Positions 49,513 to 58,473 are shown, counted from the first letter of the stretch. The stretch is 64,000 nucleotides of DNA from Stutzerimonas degradans (GCF_024448505.1 NZ_JAMOHV010000001.1:124001-188000); one strand, 5' to 3'. Translations and numbers: made by a program. Notes: a model not told the origin generated them from the sequence alone.

Positions 49513-49842
49513 CTAGCGCAGTTCGTTGGCGTCGGCATGCTCGGTGCCTGTTCGCAGCAGCCAGCGCAGCCAATGTGGCCTCCAGCTCAGCGTCTGGGCC
49601 ACGCAGAACGCCGCCGCGCTCAGCAGCAGCAGCCAGAGCAGGGTGCCGAAACCGCCGCCTTCGGTCACCAGCAGCAGCACCAGACTGCTGCCCAGCAACG
49701 TAGCGCTGGTCGCCCGCGTGTAGCGCGCAGGTGAGGCGCCGGGGGCGACCGCCTGCCGGTGTACCGGCTGCGCCAGCGCCAGCCGGGCGAAAGCCAGGTA
49801 GGTGAGCAGGAAGGCCAGCAGCGCCGGCCAGAGATCAGCCAA
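49513..49842 (-). CDS. DUF3325-like small inner-membrane protein of the third iron locus
   Basis: This 109-residue protein has three hydrophobic segments (LLAFLLTYLAFARLAL, LLGSSLVLLLVTEG, GTLLWLLLLSAAAFCVAQTL). It is similar to DUF3325 proteins that accompany PepSY and DUF3649 in pseudomonad siderophore loci. The start is a TTG at 49842, overlapping the PepSY stop by 8 nt. It is the last gene of the receptor-DUF3649-PepSY-DUF3325 unit. Confidence 0.65.
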   Translation of the reverse strand: MADLWPALLAFLLTYLAFARLALAQPVHRQAVAPGASPARYTRATSATLLGSSLVLLLVTEGGGFGTLLWLLLLSAAAFCVAQTLSWRPHWLRWLLRTGTEHADANELR

Positions 49843-51388
49843 TCGCTCGCTCCCTGGGTATGGGCTGCGCGGACCGCTGCAGGCGCCGCGCGCCGAGCAG
49901 GCAGAGCCCCGCCAGCGCCAGCAACATCAGGTCCATGCCGGCGACCGCCGCCGGGCCGGTGCTCAGGCTGCGCAGCAGGTGGTCACCGGTGGTCAGCCCG
50001 TTCAGCAGCACCGCCAGCAGCGCCAGGCCCGCGGCCAGCTGCAGCTGCTCGCGCCAGGCCTGCGCCGGTCGCCACGCGGCATGCGCCAGGGCTAGCAGCC
50101 AGGCGCCGAAGAACGCCTGAACTTCCAGCGTTGCGCGGCGTGGCGGCGCGACGATATCCACCGGCAGCAGGCGATTGGCGACGAAGAAGGCCAGCGTCGC
50201 AATCACCAGCCCGACGCAGGCGGCGACCGTGAGCGCCTCGACCAGCCAAGCGCCGCGGCGTCCCTGGCGCGCGTGGCGGGCGCGTCGGGCACCGGTCCAG
50301 AACAGCAGGCCGCTGCCGATCAGCAGGCAGCCGCCGAGGCCACCGGCGAAGTACAGCCAGCGCAGCGTCCAGTGCTCGAACTGGACGAAATGCAGGCCGG
50401 TGAGAAAGCGCTGCACGCCTACTACCGGCGGCGTGCGGTGCTGCTGCAGCAATGCGCCGGTGACGCCGTCGAAGACCAGCCGATCGACGTTCATGCTCAC
50501 CTCACGGGCGAACGAGCGGCGGATCTCGACGAACGCGGCGCGATCGCCCGGATGCCAGACGCGCAGCTGGTAGGCCGCGCCGGGCTGCCCGTCCTGCTCC
50601 CAGCGCTGCGCGGCCTGGCGCAGCATGGCATCCAGCGAACCCAGCGGCGCCGCCACGCCGCTGGCCGGGCGGGCGTAGCTACCGAGCGCCTCGGCCTGCA
50701 GCTGCGTGCGATCCTCGGGATAGAGGCTCTGCGCCACGCCGGGAAAGTAGATCAGACAGAAGATCGCCAGCCCGGACAGGCTGATGAGGAAGTGGAACGG
50801 CAGCACCAGCACGCCGGTGAGGTTGTGCAGATCGAGCAGGCTGCGCTGCAGGCGCTTGCGCGGCCGGAAGGTGAAGAATTCGGCGATCAGCTTGCGATGC
50901 GCCACCACACCGGAGACCAGCAGCATCAGCATGCCCATGCCCGCCGCGCCCACCAGCCAGTAGCCGAGGTCGCGCCAGCGCAGATGCAGGCTGAAGTGGA
51001 ACGGGAAGAGGAAGCGCGTACCGGCCCAGCTGCCCTCGTCGGGCAGCAGTGCGCCGGTGCGCGGATCGATATGCCGACGTACCGGCCCCTGCACGGGGTC
51101 CTGGTAGTCCAGCTGCAGCGTCGGCGTGCGCGCCGTCGGCAGGCTGAGTGTCCATGCCGGTGCTGTCGCGATCAACGATTCGGCCTCGCCGTGCAGCAGA
51201 CGATCCAGTGACAGCGCCACCGGTGGCGCGGGCAGGCGGGTCGCCGGCTGCATCCAGCGGTCGATTTCGCGGTCGAACAGCGACAGCGAGCCGGTCCAGA
51301 AAATCACCAGCAGCACGCCGCCGAGCAGCACGCCGGCCCAGCTGTGCAGCCAGGTCATGGAGCGACGCACGCCGCCGCCCGCTTCCAT
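49835..51388 (-). CDS. PepSY-associated transmembrane protein (iron-uptake locus)
   Basis: This is a 517-residue inner-membrane protein with an N-terminal helix (WLHSWAGVLLGGVLLVIF, about 13-30), a PepSY-rich periplasmic region, and several further helices. RSLLDLHNLTGVLVLPFHFL and GVQRFLTGLHFVQFEHW contain paired histidines likely to hold haem. Related proteins in iron loci are suspected ferric reductases that release iron from siderophores. ATG 51388 is preferred; a GTG at 51400 would overlap DUF3649 by 11 nt. It is longer than the PepSY protein of the second iron locus by more than 140 residues. Confidence 0.82.
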   Translation of the reverse strand: MEAGGGVRRSMTWLHSWAGVLLGGVLLVIFWTGSLSLFDREIDRWMQPATRLPAPPVALSLDRLLHGEAESLIATAPAWTLSLPTARTPTLQLDYQDPVQGPVRRHIDPRTGALLPDEGSWAGTRFLFPFHFSLHLRWRDLGYWLVGAAGMGMLMLLVSGVVAHRKLIAEFFTFRPRKRLQRSLLDLHNLTGVLVLPFHFLISLSGLAIFCLIYFPGVAQSLYPEDRTQLQAEALGSYARPASGVAAPLGSLDAMLRQAAQRWEQDGQPGAAYQLRVWHPGDRAAFVEIRRSFAREVSMNVDRLVFDGVTGALLQQHRTPPVVGVQRFLTGLHFVQFEHWTLRWLYFAGGLGGCLLIGSGLLFWTGARRARHARQGRRGAWLVEALTVAACVGLVIATLAFFVANRLLPVDIVAPPRRATLEVQAFFGAWLLALAHAAWRPAQAWREQLQLAAGLALLAVLLNGLTTGDHLLRSLSTGPAAVAGMDLMLLALAGLCLLGARRLQRSAQPIPRERAIG

Positions 51389-51389
51389 C

Positions 51390-51713
51390 TCAGCGACCAC
51401 CCGCAGGCGCGGCGTTCAGCAGCGCCTGCAGCAGCAGACCGCCGCCGGTGCCGCCCAGCAGCAGCGCATACAGGCGCCACAGCCGTGGCTCGCAGAAGCT
51501 CCACAGCAACAGCGCCAGGTACAGCGGCAGGGCGAGCAGGCTGCCCAGGTACACCGCCTCGCTGCGCGGCATGCCGAGCAACGTGGCGAGCAGTGCGGCA
51601 GCGGCGGCTAGCGCAACGGTGCATAGATAGCCACCGCCGAGCGCCGCGCACAGGCGCAGCAGCAGGCGAGCGCGCGGATGGCCGCCCGTCCCGGCCTGGC
51701 GGGTGGTGTTCAT
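51390..51713 (-). CDS. DUF3649-like small inner-membrane protein
   Basis: This 107-residue protein has three hydrophobic segments (YLCTVALAAAAALLATLLGM, VYLGSLLALPLYLALLLWSF, LYALLLGGTGGGLLLQAL). It fits the DUF3649 proteins that come between TonB receptor and PepSY genes in pseudomonad iron loci. It lies 17 nt after the receptor stop and 1 nt before the PepSY ATG. Its role is not known. Confidence 0.72.
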   Translation of the reverse strand: MNTTRQAGTGGHPRARLLLRLCAALGGGYLCTVALAAAAALLATLLGMPRSEAVYLGSLLALPLYLALLLWSFCEPRLWRLYALLLGGTGGGLLLQALLNAAPAGGR

Positions 51714-51730
51714 CGAGGAGCCCCGCGCAA

Positions 51731-53863
51731 TCAGAAGCTGACCTGATAGCCGAGCGTGAGCGTGCGCCCGCGACCGTTGAATACGCGGCCGTTACGGGTC
51801 ACGTCCGAGCCGGTGTTGGCTGCCTGCGAGTAGTAGGTCAGGTAGTCGCGATCGAGCAGGTTTTCGATACCGAGGCTGACCTCGCCGACCGGCAGACGAT
51901 AGCCGACGGACGCATCCACCAGCGTATAGCCGTCGAAATTCAGCCCGGCCTGGTCGAACCCACGGCTGGCGTAGTGGTTGGCCTGCAGCAGGCTGTGCAG
52001 CCGGTCGTTCCAGTTGGCCTGCCAGCTGAGGCCGTAGCGATCCGGCGAGATGTTGGCGCCATCCAGATCGGTATCGACATCGCCGTCGCCATCGGTATCG
52101 GACTGGCCGTTGACCTGCGCGTAGGTGAGGGTCATGCGGTGGGCGTCGTTGATCTGCCAGCCGCCGGTGAACTCGATGCCGTCGATCTCGGTGCGTTCGC
52201 GGCGAATCTGGTAGACGCCGCCGACGCTGTCCAGGCGCGAGCCAAGGTCGGCATCCGATTCGTAGTAACTGATTTCGGCATCGAACGGGCCGTGTTTCAG
52301 ACGTAGGCCGATCTCGCGGTTCTCGGTGACGATCGGCTGCAGGTCGAGGAAATTGTCCACGCGCGTGCCCGGTGTGCCGATGCCACGCAGCACGCGGCCG
52401 ACATCCGGCATGCCGAAGCCCTCGGAATAGTTGCCGAACAGCTGCGCCCAATCGTTCATCTGCCAGACCAGGCCGGCGTTGTAGAGCGTTTCCTCGAAGT
52501 TCGGCTGGCCGCCTTCGACATCCACGCCGCCCAGCGCCGGGTTGGTCGAGGCGATGGTTCGGAAGCTGTCGACCTCAAGCTCGGCGAACTCGTGGCGCAC
52601 GCCGGTGAACAAGGTCAGTTGTTCCAAGAGGCGAACTTCCGCCTGCAGGAAGGGTGCGTAGTTGCGGAACACCGTCTCCGGCACCCACTCGCGATCGGTG
52701 AGGATCAGCTGCTGGCTGGTGGTGTCCTGCAGCACGTCGAGGCCGCCGGTGAGCTTGAGGTGATTGTCCAGCAGGCCGTCGCGGCTCAGGGTCAGCTTGC
52801 CACCGTACTTGTCCGACTCGTTCTGCGACTGGTCGAACAGCTTGCCGGCCGGGGCGATGCTGGTGTCCTGGAAGGTGCCGTTGTAACCACCGCCGAAACG
52901 GCCGCGAAAGCGCTGGGAGTACAGCTGCAGGCCGAGTTCGTTGCCGTAGAGGTCGGCGTGTTTGTAGGACAGGCTGGTCGCCAGCACCTCGTTCTGCGGC
53001 GCCTTGCCCAGCGGGTCGCCCTTGCGCGAGGTGGCCGGAATGCCGGCGTTGGCATTGCCCGGAACGTTGACGTACTCGTGTTCGCCCTCGACCTGGTAGC
53101 GGTTGACCATCAGGCCGATGTTCTGGTTGTCATCCAGCCAGTAGCCGAGCTTGAGTAGCAGGTCGTGGCTGGTCGAATCCATCACGTCGCCCTGGGTGTC
53201 GTCGACGCCGATCAGGTCGCCGTTGGCGTCGTAGAACATGCCCTGGCTCTGCCAGCTGGCGGAGGCCAGGTAGTCGAAGTTGCCCTGCGTGCCCTCCACG
53301 CGGTAGTCGAGCTTGTGCCCCAGACCCTCGGACTGGTAATCGGTGGGTGCGGTAAAACTGATGCCCGCGTGCTGGCGCAGCGTGCCGCTGACCGGTCGCC
53401 GCGTGACGTAGTTGATGATCCCGCCGGTGGCGCCGAGGCCGTGCTCGGCACTGGCGCCGTGAATCACTTCGATGCGTTCGACCATCGACAGATCGATGAC
53501 ATAACCGTCGCGCTGGCTGTCGCGCAGCGGCGTGGACTGCGGTACGCCATCGATGAGGATCAGCGCCGAGCGGCCGCGGAAGGTTTCGCCGGCGCTGCTC
53601 ATCTTCTGCCGGCTGGGCGAGTAGGAGGGAATCAGATTGCTCAGCACGGCGCCGTGGTCGGAGGTGATCGCCAGCTGCTGCTCGATCTGCTCACGGCTGA
53701 TCACGGTGATCTTCTGCGGCGTCTTGCCGGCTTCGCTGCGCGCCCGCGTCGCGCTGATGGTGATCGCTTCGAGCTCGGTTGCCTCTTCGGCAACAGCCGG
53801 CAACGAGCAGAGCGACAGGCTCGCAAGCGAGATGGACAGGCACAGACAGGATTGGCGATACAC
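51731..53863 (-). CDS. TonB-dependent siderophore receptor with Asp-rich loop
   Basis: This 710-residue receptor has a signal peptide (MYRQSCLCLSISLASLSLCS, then LPAVA), a TonB box AITISAT, a plug with FRGRSALILIDGVPQSTPL and GLGATGGIINYVTRRP, and a barrel ending LTLGYQVSF. It resembles IutA/ChtA-like or carboxylate-siderophore receptors. A calcium-loop-like DTDGDGDVDTDLDG lies in one extracellular loop near residue 610. The start is a GTG at 53863 with GGGAG about 10 nt upstream. A Fur-like site lies about 62 nt upstream. It leads the DUF3649-PepSY-DUF3325 operon. Confidence 0.86.
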   Translation of the reverse strand: MYRQSCLCLSISLASLSLCSLPAVAEEATELEAITISATRARSEAGKTPQKITVISREQIEQQLAITSDHGAVLSNLIPSYSPSRQKMSSAGETFRGRSALILIDGVPQSTPLRDSQRDGYVIDLSMVERIEVIHGASAEHGLGATGGIINYVTRRPVSGTLRQHAGISFTAPTDYQSEGLGHKLDYRVEGTQGNFDYLASASWQSQGMFYDANGDLIGVDDTQGDVMDSTSHDLLLKLGYWLDDNQNIGLMVNRYQVEGEHEYVNVPGNANAGIPATSRKGDPLGKAPQNEVLATSLSYKHADLYGNELGLQLYSQRFRGRFGGGYNGTFQDTSIAPAGKLFDQSQNESDKYGGKLTLSRDGLLDNHLKLTGGLDVLQDTTSQQLILTDREWVPETVFRNYAPFLQAEVRLLEQLTLFTGVRHEFAELEVDSFRTIASTNPALGGVDVEGGQPNFEETLYNAGLVWQMNDWAQLFGNYSEGFGMPDVGRVLRGIGTPGTRVDNFLDLQPIVTENREIGLRLKHGPFDAEISYYESDADLGSRLDSVGGVYQIRRERTEIDGIEFTGGWQINDAHRMTLTYAQVNGQSDTDGDGDVDTDLDGANISPDRYGLSWQANWNDRLHSLLQANHYASRGFDQAGLNFDGYTLVDASVGYRLPVGEVSLGIENLLDRDYLTYYSQAANTGSDVTRNGRVFNGRGRTLTLGYQVSF

Positions 53864-53924
53864 GAAGGGGACGCTCCCGATGTTGGTGTTGTGGGCGAGA
53901 TCGGGGCGGGAATTTAAATCAAAT

Positions 53925-53943
53925 GCAAATCAATGTCATTAAC
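53925..53943 (-). promoter_or_regulatory. Fur-like box of the third iron locus
   Basis: GCAAATCAATGTCATTAAC matches the Fur 19-mer at 12 of 19 positions in an AT-rich stretch about 62 nt upstream of the receptor's GTG. The weaker match makes it less certain than the other two. Its position is consistent with the promoter of the operon. Confidence 0.55.
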
Positions 53944-54048
53944 ATACGTTTACATTTCGCATTTCTGTGTTGCGGCAAGACCGCGGCGGAGCCGCTTACG
54001 GTGCAGAACGGCGAAGCGGCGGAGGAAGAGGCATAAATCGCGGGCAAC

Positions 54049-54071
54049 AAAAAACCCGCACTAGGCGGGTT
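54049..54071 (-). terminator. Terminator after tRNA-Phe
   Basis: AACCCGC (54053-54059) pairs with GCGGGTT (54065-54071) around ACTAG. On the minus strand the stem is followed by six T residues (A-run 54049-54054, overlapping the stem edge). It lies about 50 nt after the tRNA 3' end. On the plus strand it is followed by TCTT, so weak bidirectional function is possible. Confidence 0.85.
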
Positions 54072-54095
54072 TCTTGTGGGCTTTCGGGTGATGCT

Positions 54096-54124
54096 GGCAC
54101 CACCTGAAAACGAAAGGTGGTGCC
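54096..54124 (-). other. Perfect hairpin joining the tRNA-Phe 3' end to its trailer
   Basis: GGCACCACCT (54096-54105) and AGGTGGTGCC (54115-54124) are perfect 10-bp complements around a 9-nt loop. The right arm contains the last acceptor-stem bases and the encoded CCA of tRNA-Phe, so the trailer carries an inverted copy of the tRNA 3' end. In the precursor it could compete with the acceptor stem or shield the 3' end from exonucleases. Confidence 0.8.
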
Positions 54125-54193
54125 CAGGGACGGAATCGAACCGCCGACACGGGGATTTTCAATCCCCTGCTCTACCGACTGAGCTACCTGGGC
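54118..54193 (-). tRNA. tRNA-Phe (GAA anticodon)
   Basis: The 76-nt cloverleaf on the minus strand starts GCCCAGGTAGCTCAGTCGG and ends GGGCACCA, with the CCA encoded. The anticodon arm is GGGGATTGAAAATCCCC, a 5-bp stem closing the loop with GAA at the decoding position. The T-arm GGTTCGATTCC is standard. It is preceded by an almost perfect sigma-70 promoter and followed by a Rho-independent terminator, so it forms its own transcription unit after yggX. Confidence 0.96.
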
Positions 54194-54204
54194 AACGGGG
54201 CGCT

Positions 54205-54233
54205 ATTAGACGGATTTGGCTTTTGCCTGTCAA
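54205..54233 (-). promoter_or_regulatory. Sigma-70 promoter of tRNA-Phe
   Basis: On the minus strand TTGACA (54233-54228) and TCTAAT (54210-54205) are separated by exactly 17 nt. The GC-rich discriminator AGCGCCCC follows, which is typical of stringently controlled stable-RNA promoters. The mature tRNA begins about 11 nt downstream of the -10. Confidence 0.9.
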
Positions 54234-54305
54234 GCGCGCCCAGGAAAAAATTTAACCTGGACGGGCGCTTAGCGTCGCGATGCATGGATTGGCGGTTGCG
54301 CCGGG

Positions 54306-54578
54306 TTATTCGCTCGGGGGCACGTAGCCTTCGGCCTTGGCGTAATCCTCGCCAGAGAAGAACTTGTCCATCTCGCCCTGGAGGAACTTGCGGTCTTCGG
54401 CGTTCATCATGTTCAGCCGGCGCTCGTTGATCAGCATGGTCTGGTGTTTCTGCCAGTCGTCCCAGGCTTTGCGGGAGATGTTGTTATAGATCTCTTCGCC
54501 CTTGGCGCCCGGATACGGCGGGCGCTCGAGGCCGGGGAGTTCTTGCTGGTACTTGCGGCACATCACGGTGCGGGTCAT
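54306..54578 (-). CDS. yggX: Oxidative-damage protection / Fe(II)-trafficking protein, YggX
   Basis: This 90-residue protein begins [20 protein letters not shown], exactly as YggX does, with the conserved Cys7. It then contains [19 protein letters not shown]. YggX protects Fe-S clusters and is linked to iron trafficking. AGGAG precedes the ATG at 54578, which overlaps the mutY stop by 4 nt. Pairing with mutY, whose product carries a [4Fe-4S] cluster, is the common gammaproteobacterial arrangement. Confidence 0.95.
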   Translation of the reverse strand: MTRTVMCRKYQQELPGLERPPYPGAKGEEIYNNISRKAWDDWQKHQTMLINERRLNMMNAEDRKFLQGEMDKFFSGEDYAKAEGYVPPSE

Positions 54579-55642
54579 GGCATTTCTCCTGCGTTCAATT
54601 CGGCGCTGGCGCGCTTGAGCAGTTTCTTCACCGGCGCGGCAAGGCCGACGCGTGGCGGGGTGGCGAGGTTATACCAGAGCCAGTCGGCCTCGGCCACGGC
54701 GCCGGCGGCGGACTTGACCTCGATCAGCCAGGGTTCGATGGCGAGCTGGAAGTGGCTGAACGTGTGCGTCAGCCCGGGCAGCTCGCGACGCTCGCCGAGC
54801 TGCAGTGCGTGGCGTTCGGCCAGCGTGTCGAGGGCGGCCAGACCGCCCAGCTCCGGCAGGCTCCAGAGGCCGCCCCAGAGTCCGCTGGGCGGGCGCCGGT
54901 AGAGCAGGATGGCACCCTCGCGGCTGGCCAACAGTGGCATCAGGGTGCGCTTCTGCGGCAGCGCCTTGCGCGGTTTGGGCACCGGGAACGCGGTTTCACG
55001 TCCGAGCAGGTGGGCACGACAGCCGTCCTTCAGCGGACAAAGCAGGCAGCTCGGCTTGCTGCGGGTGCACAGCGTGGCACCGAGGTCCATCATCGCCTGG
55101 GTGTAGTGGTTGACCCGTTGCTGTGGGGTAAAGCGCTCGGCGACTTCCCACAGCTGACGCGCAACCTTCGGCTCGCCGGGATACCCATCCTGCGCGACAT
55201 AGCGCGCCAACACGCGCTTGACGTTACCGTCGAGAATCGGCGCGCGCAGGCCCATGCTGATGCTGGCGATGGCTCCGGCGGTGGAACGGCCGATGCCGGG
55301 GAGCTCGGCGAGCTGGTCGACATCGGCCGGAAATACGCCGCCATGTTCGGCCACGATGCGCTTGGCGGTCTTGTGCAGATTGCGTGCGCGGCTGTAGTAG
55401 CCGAGGCCGGTCCACAGGTGCAGCACTTCGTCCTCGCCGGCGGCGGCCAGCGCTTCGACGGTGGGCAGCGCTTCCATGAAACGGTCGAAGTAGCCGAGCA
55501 CGGTGCTGACCTGGGTCTGCTGCAGCATGATCTCCGACACCCACACCCGGTACGGCGTGATGCCCTGCTGCCAGGGCAGATCCTTGCGGCCGTGGCGGTC
55601 GAACCAGTCGAGGACCGCCGCGCCGAACTGCTCGGGACTCAT
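54575..55642 (-). CDS. mutY: Adenine DNA glycosylase, MutY
   Basis: This 355-residue repair glycosylase removes A opposite 8-oxoG. Catalytic Glu37 lies in SEIMLQQTQ, the helix-hairpin-helix [10 protein letters not shown] at 114-123, and Asp138 in PILDGNVKR. Four cluster cysteines are at 192, 199, 202 and 208 (C-X6-C-X2-C-X5-C). The C-terminal 120 residues form the NUDIX-like 8-oxoG recognition domain. The ATG at 55642 overlaps the asmA-like stop by 4 nt; the ORF extended upstream is not supported. Confidence 0.95.
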   Translation of the reverse strand: MSPEQFGAAVLDWFDRHGRKDLPWQQGITPYRVWVSEIMLQQTQVSTVLGYFDRFMEALPTVEALAAAGEDEVLHLWTGLGYYSRARNLHKTAKRIVAEHGGVFPADVDQLAELPGIGRSTAGAIASISMGLRAPILDGNVKRVLARYVAQDGYPGEPKVARQLWEVAERFTPQQRVNHYTQAMMDLGATLCTRSKPSCLLCPLKDGCRAHLLGRETAFPVPKPRKALPQKRTLMPLLASREGAILLYRRPPSGLWGGLWSLPELGGLAALDTLAERHALQLGERRELPGLTHTFSHFQLAIEPWLIEVKSAAGAVAEADWLWYNLATPPRVGLAAPVKKLLKRASAELNAGEMP

Positions 55643-57861
55643 CGTTTGAACAGGCCCTTGAGCGCGTCCTTGAGTTCCGGGCTGACCTTGTCGCCGAGCT
55701 TCTCCTCGATCTTCTCGTTGAGCTTCTCGCCGGCCAGCTTTCCGGCGACCTTGCCCAATGCGTCCTTGTCGAAGCGGCAGGCCTTGGCGCCCAGCTCCAG
55801 CGGGCCGCGGCAACGCAGCGGCCACTCGATGCCTACGTAGCGCTCGTTAACCTGGCAGGCGGGGTCCGGCATGGCGCCCTTGTCGCCCTCGACGAGGATG
55901 CCGACGCGGTAGTCCATGCCCAGCACGCGCAGGTCGACATCGCCGTTGCCGTTGACCGTCAGGCCGGGAATGCTGGCCTTGAGGTCGGGGTTGCTGGCGA
56001 CGCCGTCGCGTACGCTCAGGTTGCCGCGCAGCTCGCGGAACGGTGTGTCCTTGCTGCGTGGCTCGCTGGTCAACGGCTTGCGGTTGAGGGTGGCGATGGC
56101 GCGGCACAGCTGCTGTTCGAGGTTGGCATCGACCAGCACGCCGTTGTCGACGAGGAAGCCGGCCTTGCCGTTGAGGTTGTCGATCCAGTCCTTCTGGCTG
56201 TTGCCCTGCGTGTGCAGGTCGCTGTCGAGGTTGAGCTGGCCCTTGAGCGTGACTTTCTCGCCCTGGCTTTCCAGCAGGCGTTCGACCGGTATGCTGCTGA
56301 GCTGCATCTGCATACTCAGTTGCGCAAGCGCCGGGCGAACATCGAGGCTCGCCGCGCTTTCCACCCGGCCGCCAAAGAGATTGCCGCGCAGCGTCTGCAA
56401 GTCGAGCAGGCCGCCCTTGCCGCGCGCCTTGAGCACGAAGTTCTCCAGCGGCAGCTTGCGCAGGGTGAGGCTGCCGACGCTGAGATCGAGGTTGCCGTCC
56501 AGGCTGCGCAGGCGCTCGATCGGCAGCAGCTTTTCACTGCTCCAGGCGTGCTGGGTCGGTTTGTCTGGCAACGGCGTGGTGCCGTTGCCAAGCGCCGCGG
56601 CCTCGCTGGCCTTCACTTCGCCCTGGCGCGCGGTGTCCTGTGCGGTTTCCTTGGCAACCGGCGGCAGGTAGCGGTCGAGGTCGAGGCGATCGCCCTTGAG
56701 TTCCACACGCAGGGCCTGACGCGCGAAGTCGCTGAGGCCGAGGGTGCCGGTGAAAGTACTGTCGTCCAGCTTCAGGGTGGCCTCTTCGAGGATCAGGCTG
56801 TTCTGGCTGCCGGTCAGGCGGCTCATTAGCTCGATCTTGCTCAGTGCGCCGCTATCGGCCGTGACCGGCAGCGGCTGGCCGATGCCTTCGAGGAACTGGC
56901 GCAGGTTGAATTGCGCCACCGTCAGCGCGCCGCCGAGCTTGGGCTGGCCGTCCAGGTCACGTACCTTCAGTTCGCCGAGTCCGCGCAGCTCGTTGGCGGT
57001 GAACTTGAGGCCGTTCCATTCGGCGACCTGCGCGGCGCGGTCGACCAGCAGCTGACCCTGGGCGCTGAAGTTCAGGGTCTTGCCCTGCAGCGGCTCACCC
57101 GAGGCCTCGCCGCTCAGGCGCAAGTCTTCGAGCTGGTAACGCTTGAGCTGGTTGTCGAAGCGCAGCGCGCCCTGCAGTTCGGTACGGGCGCGCATCACCG
57201 GCTTGTTGCTGCCGAAGAAGGCATTGAGCTTGAGCGGGATGGCACTGCCTTCGCGGATCGCGCCGGTACTCAGTTCGATGCTTTCGGCGCTGTACTGCTG
57301 GCCGCTGCGGGCATCCTGATAGGTGACCCGGGCGTCGCTGACGGTGAGGCTGTCGATGTCCAGCTTGAGCGGTTTGCCGCTTTTGCCCGCAGCGGGCTCG
57401 GCTGGCTCGGCCGGCGTCGCGACGGCCGGTGCCGGCTGGGGGGTGGCGGGCTGTGCTGGCGGCTGGCCGATGCCTTCCCAGTTGCCGCGGCCCTGCTGGT
57501 CGCGACTGAGGGTCAGGTTGAGGCCGTTGACGGTGATGTCGCTCATCTGCACTTCGCGCTGCAGCAGCGGCAGTACGCGCACCGAGAGGCCGAGCATGCG
57601 CAGGTCGGCAAGCGGCTGGTCGGGCGTCTGTGTGCTCGCCAACGTGGTCTCGTGCAACTCCAGGCCCAGCCAGGGGAACAGGCTCCAGCCGATGTCGCCG
57701 TTGATGGTGAGTTCCAGGCCGGCCTTGTCGCGCGCCAGCTGGCGGATTTCGTCCTTGTAGTCGTTGGGATCGAACAGGTGGGTCAGGGCGAACCCTGCCG
57801 CCACGACGATCAGCAACAGCCCGAGAATGACCAGACCCAGGATTTTGCCGAGCGATTTCAT
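55639..57861 (-). CDS. AsmA-family protein
   Basis: This 740-residue protein has an N-terminal membrane anchor (LGLVILGLLLIVVAAGFALT, about 8-27), followed by an AsmA N-terminal domain (NGDIGWSLFPWLGLELHETT) and an AsmA_2 C-terminal domain. A Pro/Ala-rich linker lies near residues 135-160. AsmA proteins form beta-groove structures in the periplasm that move phospholipids to the outer membrane. It is upstream of mutY with coupled translation, as in other Pseudomonas. Confidence 0.9.
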   Translation of the reverse strand: MKSLGKILGLVILGLLLIVVAAGFALTHLFDPNDYKDEIRQLARDKAGLELTINGDIGWSLFPWLGLELHETTLASTQTPDQPLADLRMLGLSVRVLPLLQREVQMSDITVNGLNLTLSRDQQGRGNWEGIGQPPAQPATPQPAPAVATPAEPAEPAAGKSGKPLKLDIDSLTVSDARVTYQDARSGQQYSAESIELSTGAIREGSAIPLKLNAFFGSNKPVMRARTELQGALRFDNQLKRYQLEDLRLSGEASGEPLQGKTLNFSAQGQLLVDRAAQVAEWNGLKFTANELRGLGELKVRDLDGQPKLGGALTVAQFNLRQFLEGIGQPLPVTADSGALSKIELMSRLTGSQNSLILEEATLKLDDSTFTGTLGLSDFARQALRVELKGDRLDLDRYLPPVAKETAQDTARQGEVKASEAAALGNGTTPLPDKPTQHAWSSEKLLPIERLRSLDGNLDLSVGSLTLRKLPLENFVLKARGKGGLLDLQTLRGNLFGGRVESAASLDVRPALAQLSMQMQLSSIPVERLLESQGEKVTLKGQLNLDSDLHTQGNSQKDWIDNLNGKAGFLVDNGVLVDANLEQQLCRAIATLNRKPLTSEPRSKDTPFRELRGNLSVRDGVASNPDLKASIPGLTVNGNGDVDLRVLGMDYRVGILVEGDKGAMPDPACQVNERYVGIEWPLRCRGPLELGAKACRFDKDALGKVAGKLAGEKLNEKIEEKLGDKVSPELKDALKGLFKR

Positions 57862-57953
57862 GGACCAATCCTTGTATTAGAGCGTTCTGAAAAGAGGCGA
57901 AGTATAGCCCTGTGCCAGCGCCACGTTCGGCGCACGGTCGGCTTTGGAGTGGC

Positions 57954-57982
57954 TGACCGGGAGCGGGTTCCGCGTCCGGTCA
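57954..57982 (-). other. Symmetrical stem-loop after the PanZ-like gene
   Basis: TGACCGG (57954-57960) and CCGGTCA (57976-57982) enclose GCGG/CCGC inside, giving a two-part stem around a 3-nt loop. It overlaps the stop of the acetyltransferase gene and precedes asmA by about 90 nt on the same strand. Without a T-run it is at most a weak terminator or an mRNA 3' stabiliser. Confidence 0.5.
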
Positions 57983-58378
57983 GAGCGGGTCCAGCGGCAG
58001 GTGCAGACGCGCCGCCAGTGCGCTGGCCTCCAGGTGGCCGGCGGGTGCTGCCAGGCGCAGCGGCTTGCCGGCTTGCGCTGCCAGGCGCTGGGTTTCTTCC
58101 AGCAGCCGGCGGCCGACGCCGCGCTGGCGGGTGAGCTTGCGCACGCACAGGTGCGACAGGCGCCAGACGCTGTCTCCACGCTGCAGCACGGCGGCGCCGA
58201 GCAGGCGATCGTTGAAGCGCCCGGCGATCAGGCTGCCGTCGGCCAGCGCCGACTCGATCAGCGCTTCGGCACTGGCATGGGGGGTGAGCAGCCAGGCCGG
58301 GGCGTCGGCATAGATCTTCGCCAGGTCGCTGCGATCCTGCGGGCTGGGTTGGGTAACGGTTTCGACGTAGACGGGCAT
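57980..58378 (-). CDS. PanZ/PanM-like acetyl-CoA-binding GNAT protein
   Basis: This 132-residue GNAT protein matches E. coli PanZ in several stretches. [12 protein letters not shown] corresponds to its [25 protein letters not shown] to ARFNERLLAAV, and [19 protein letters not shown] to LRVREVTRRRGVGQYLLEE, the last being the acetyl-CoA pyrophosphate loop. PanZ senses acetyl-CoA and triggers maturation of aspartate decarboxylase PanD. The ATG at 58378 starts the natural N-terminus. The gene is divergent from hisB. Confidence 0.82.
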   Translation of the reverse strand: MPVYVETVTQPSPQDRSDLAKIYADAPAWLLTPHASAEALIESALADGSLIAGRFNDRLLGAAVLQRGDSVWRLSHLCVRKLTRQRGVGRRLLEETQRLAAQAGKPLRLAAPAGHLEASALAARLHLPLDPL

Positions 58379-58473
58379 GTTGACCTGACGACTGCTGGCG
58401 GAGTGACGCCAAGCATACCGCCGAAGGCAGCGGGCCGCACGGCGCGGCATATCCCCGCTGCGGCATTTGGGCC

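Noticed and set aside
54118..54193. tRNA-Phe as an integration (att) site
   Set aside because: No integrase and no direct copy of the tRNA 3' end nearby; the duplicated arm is inverted, not direct.
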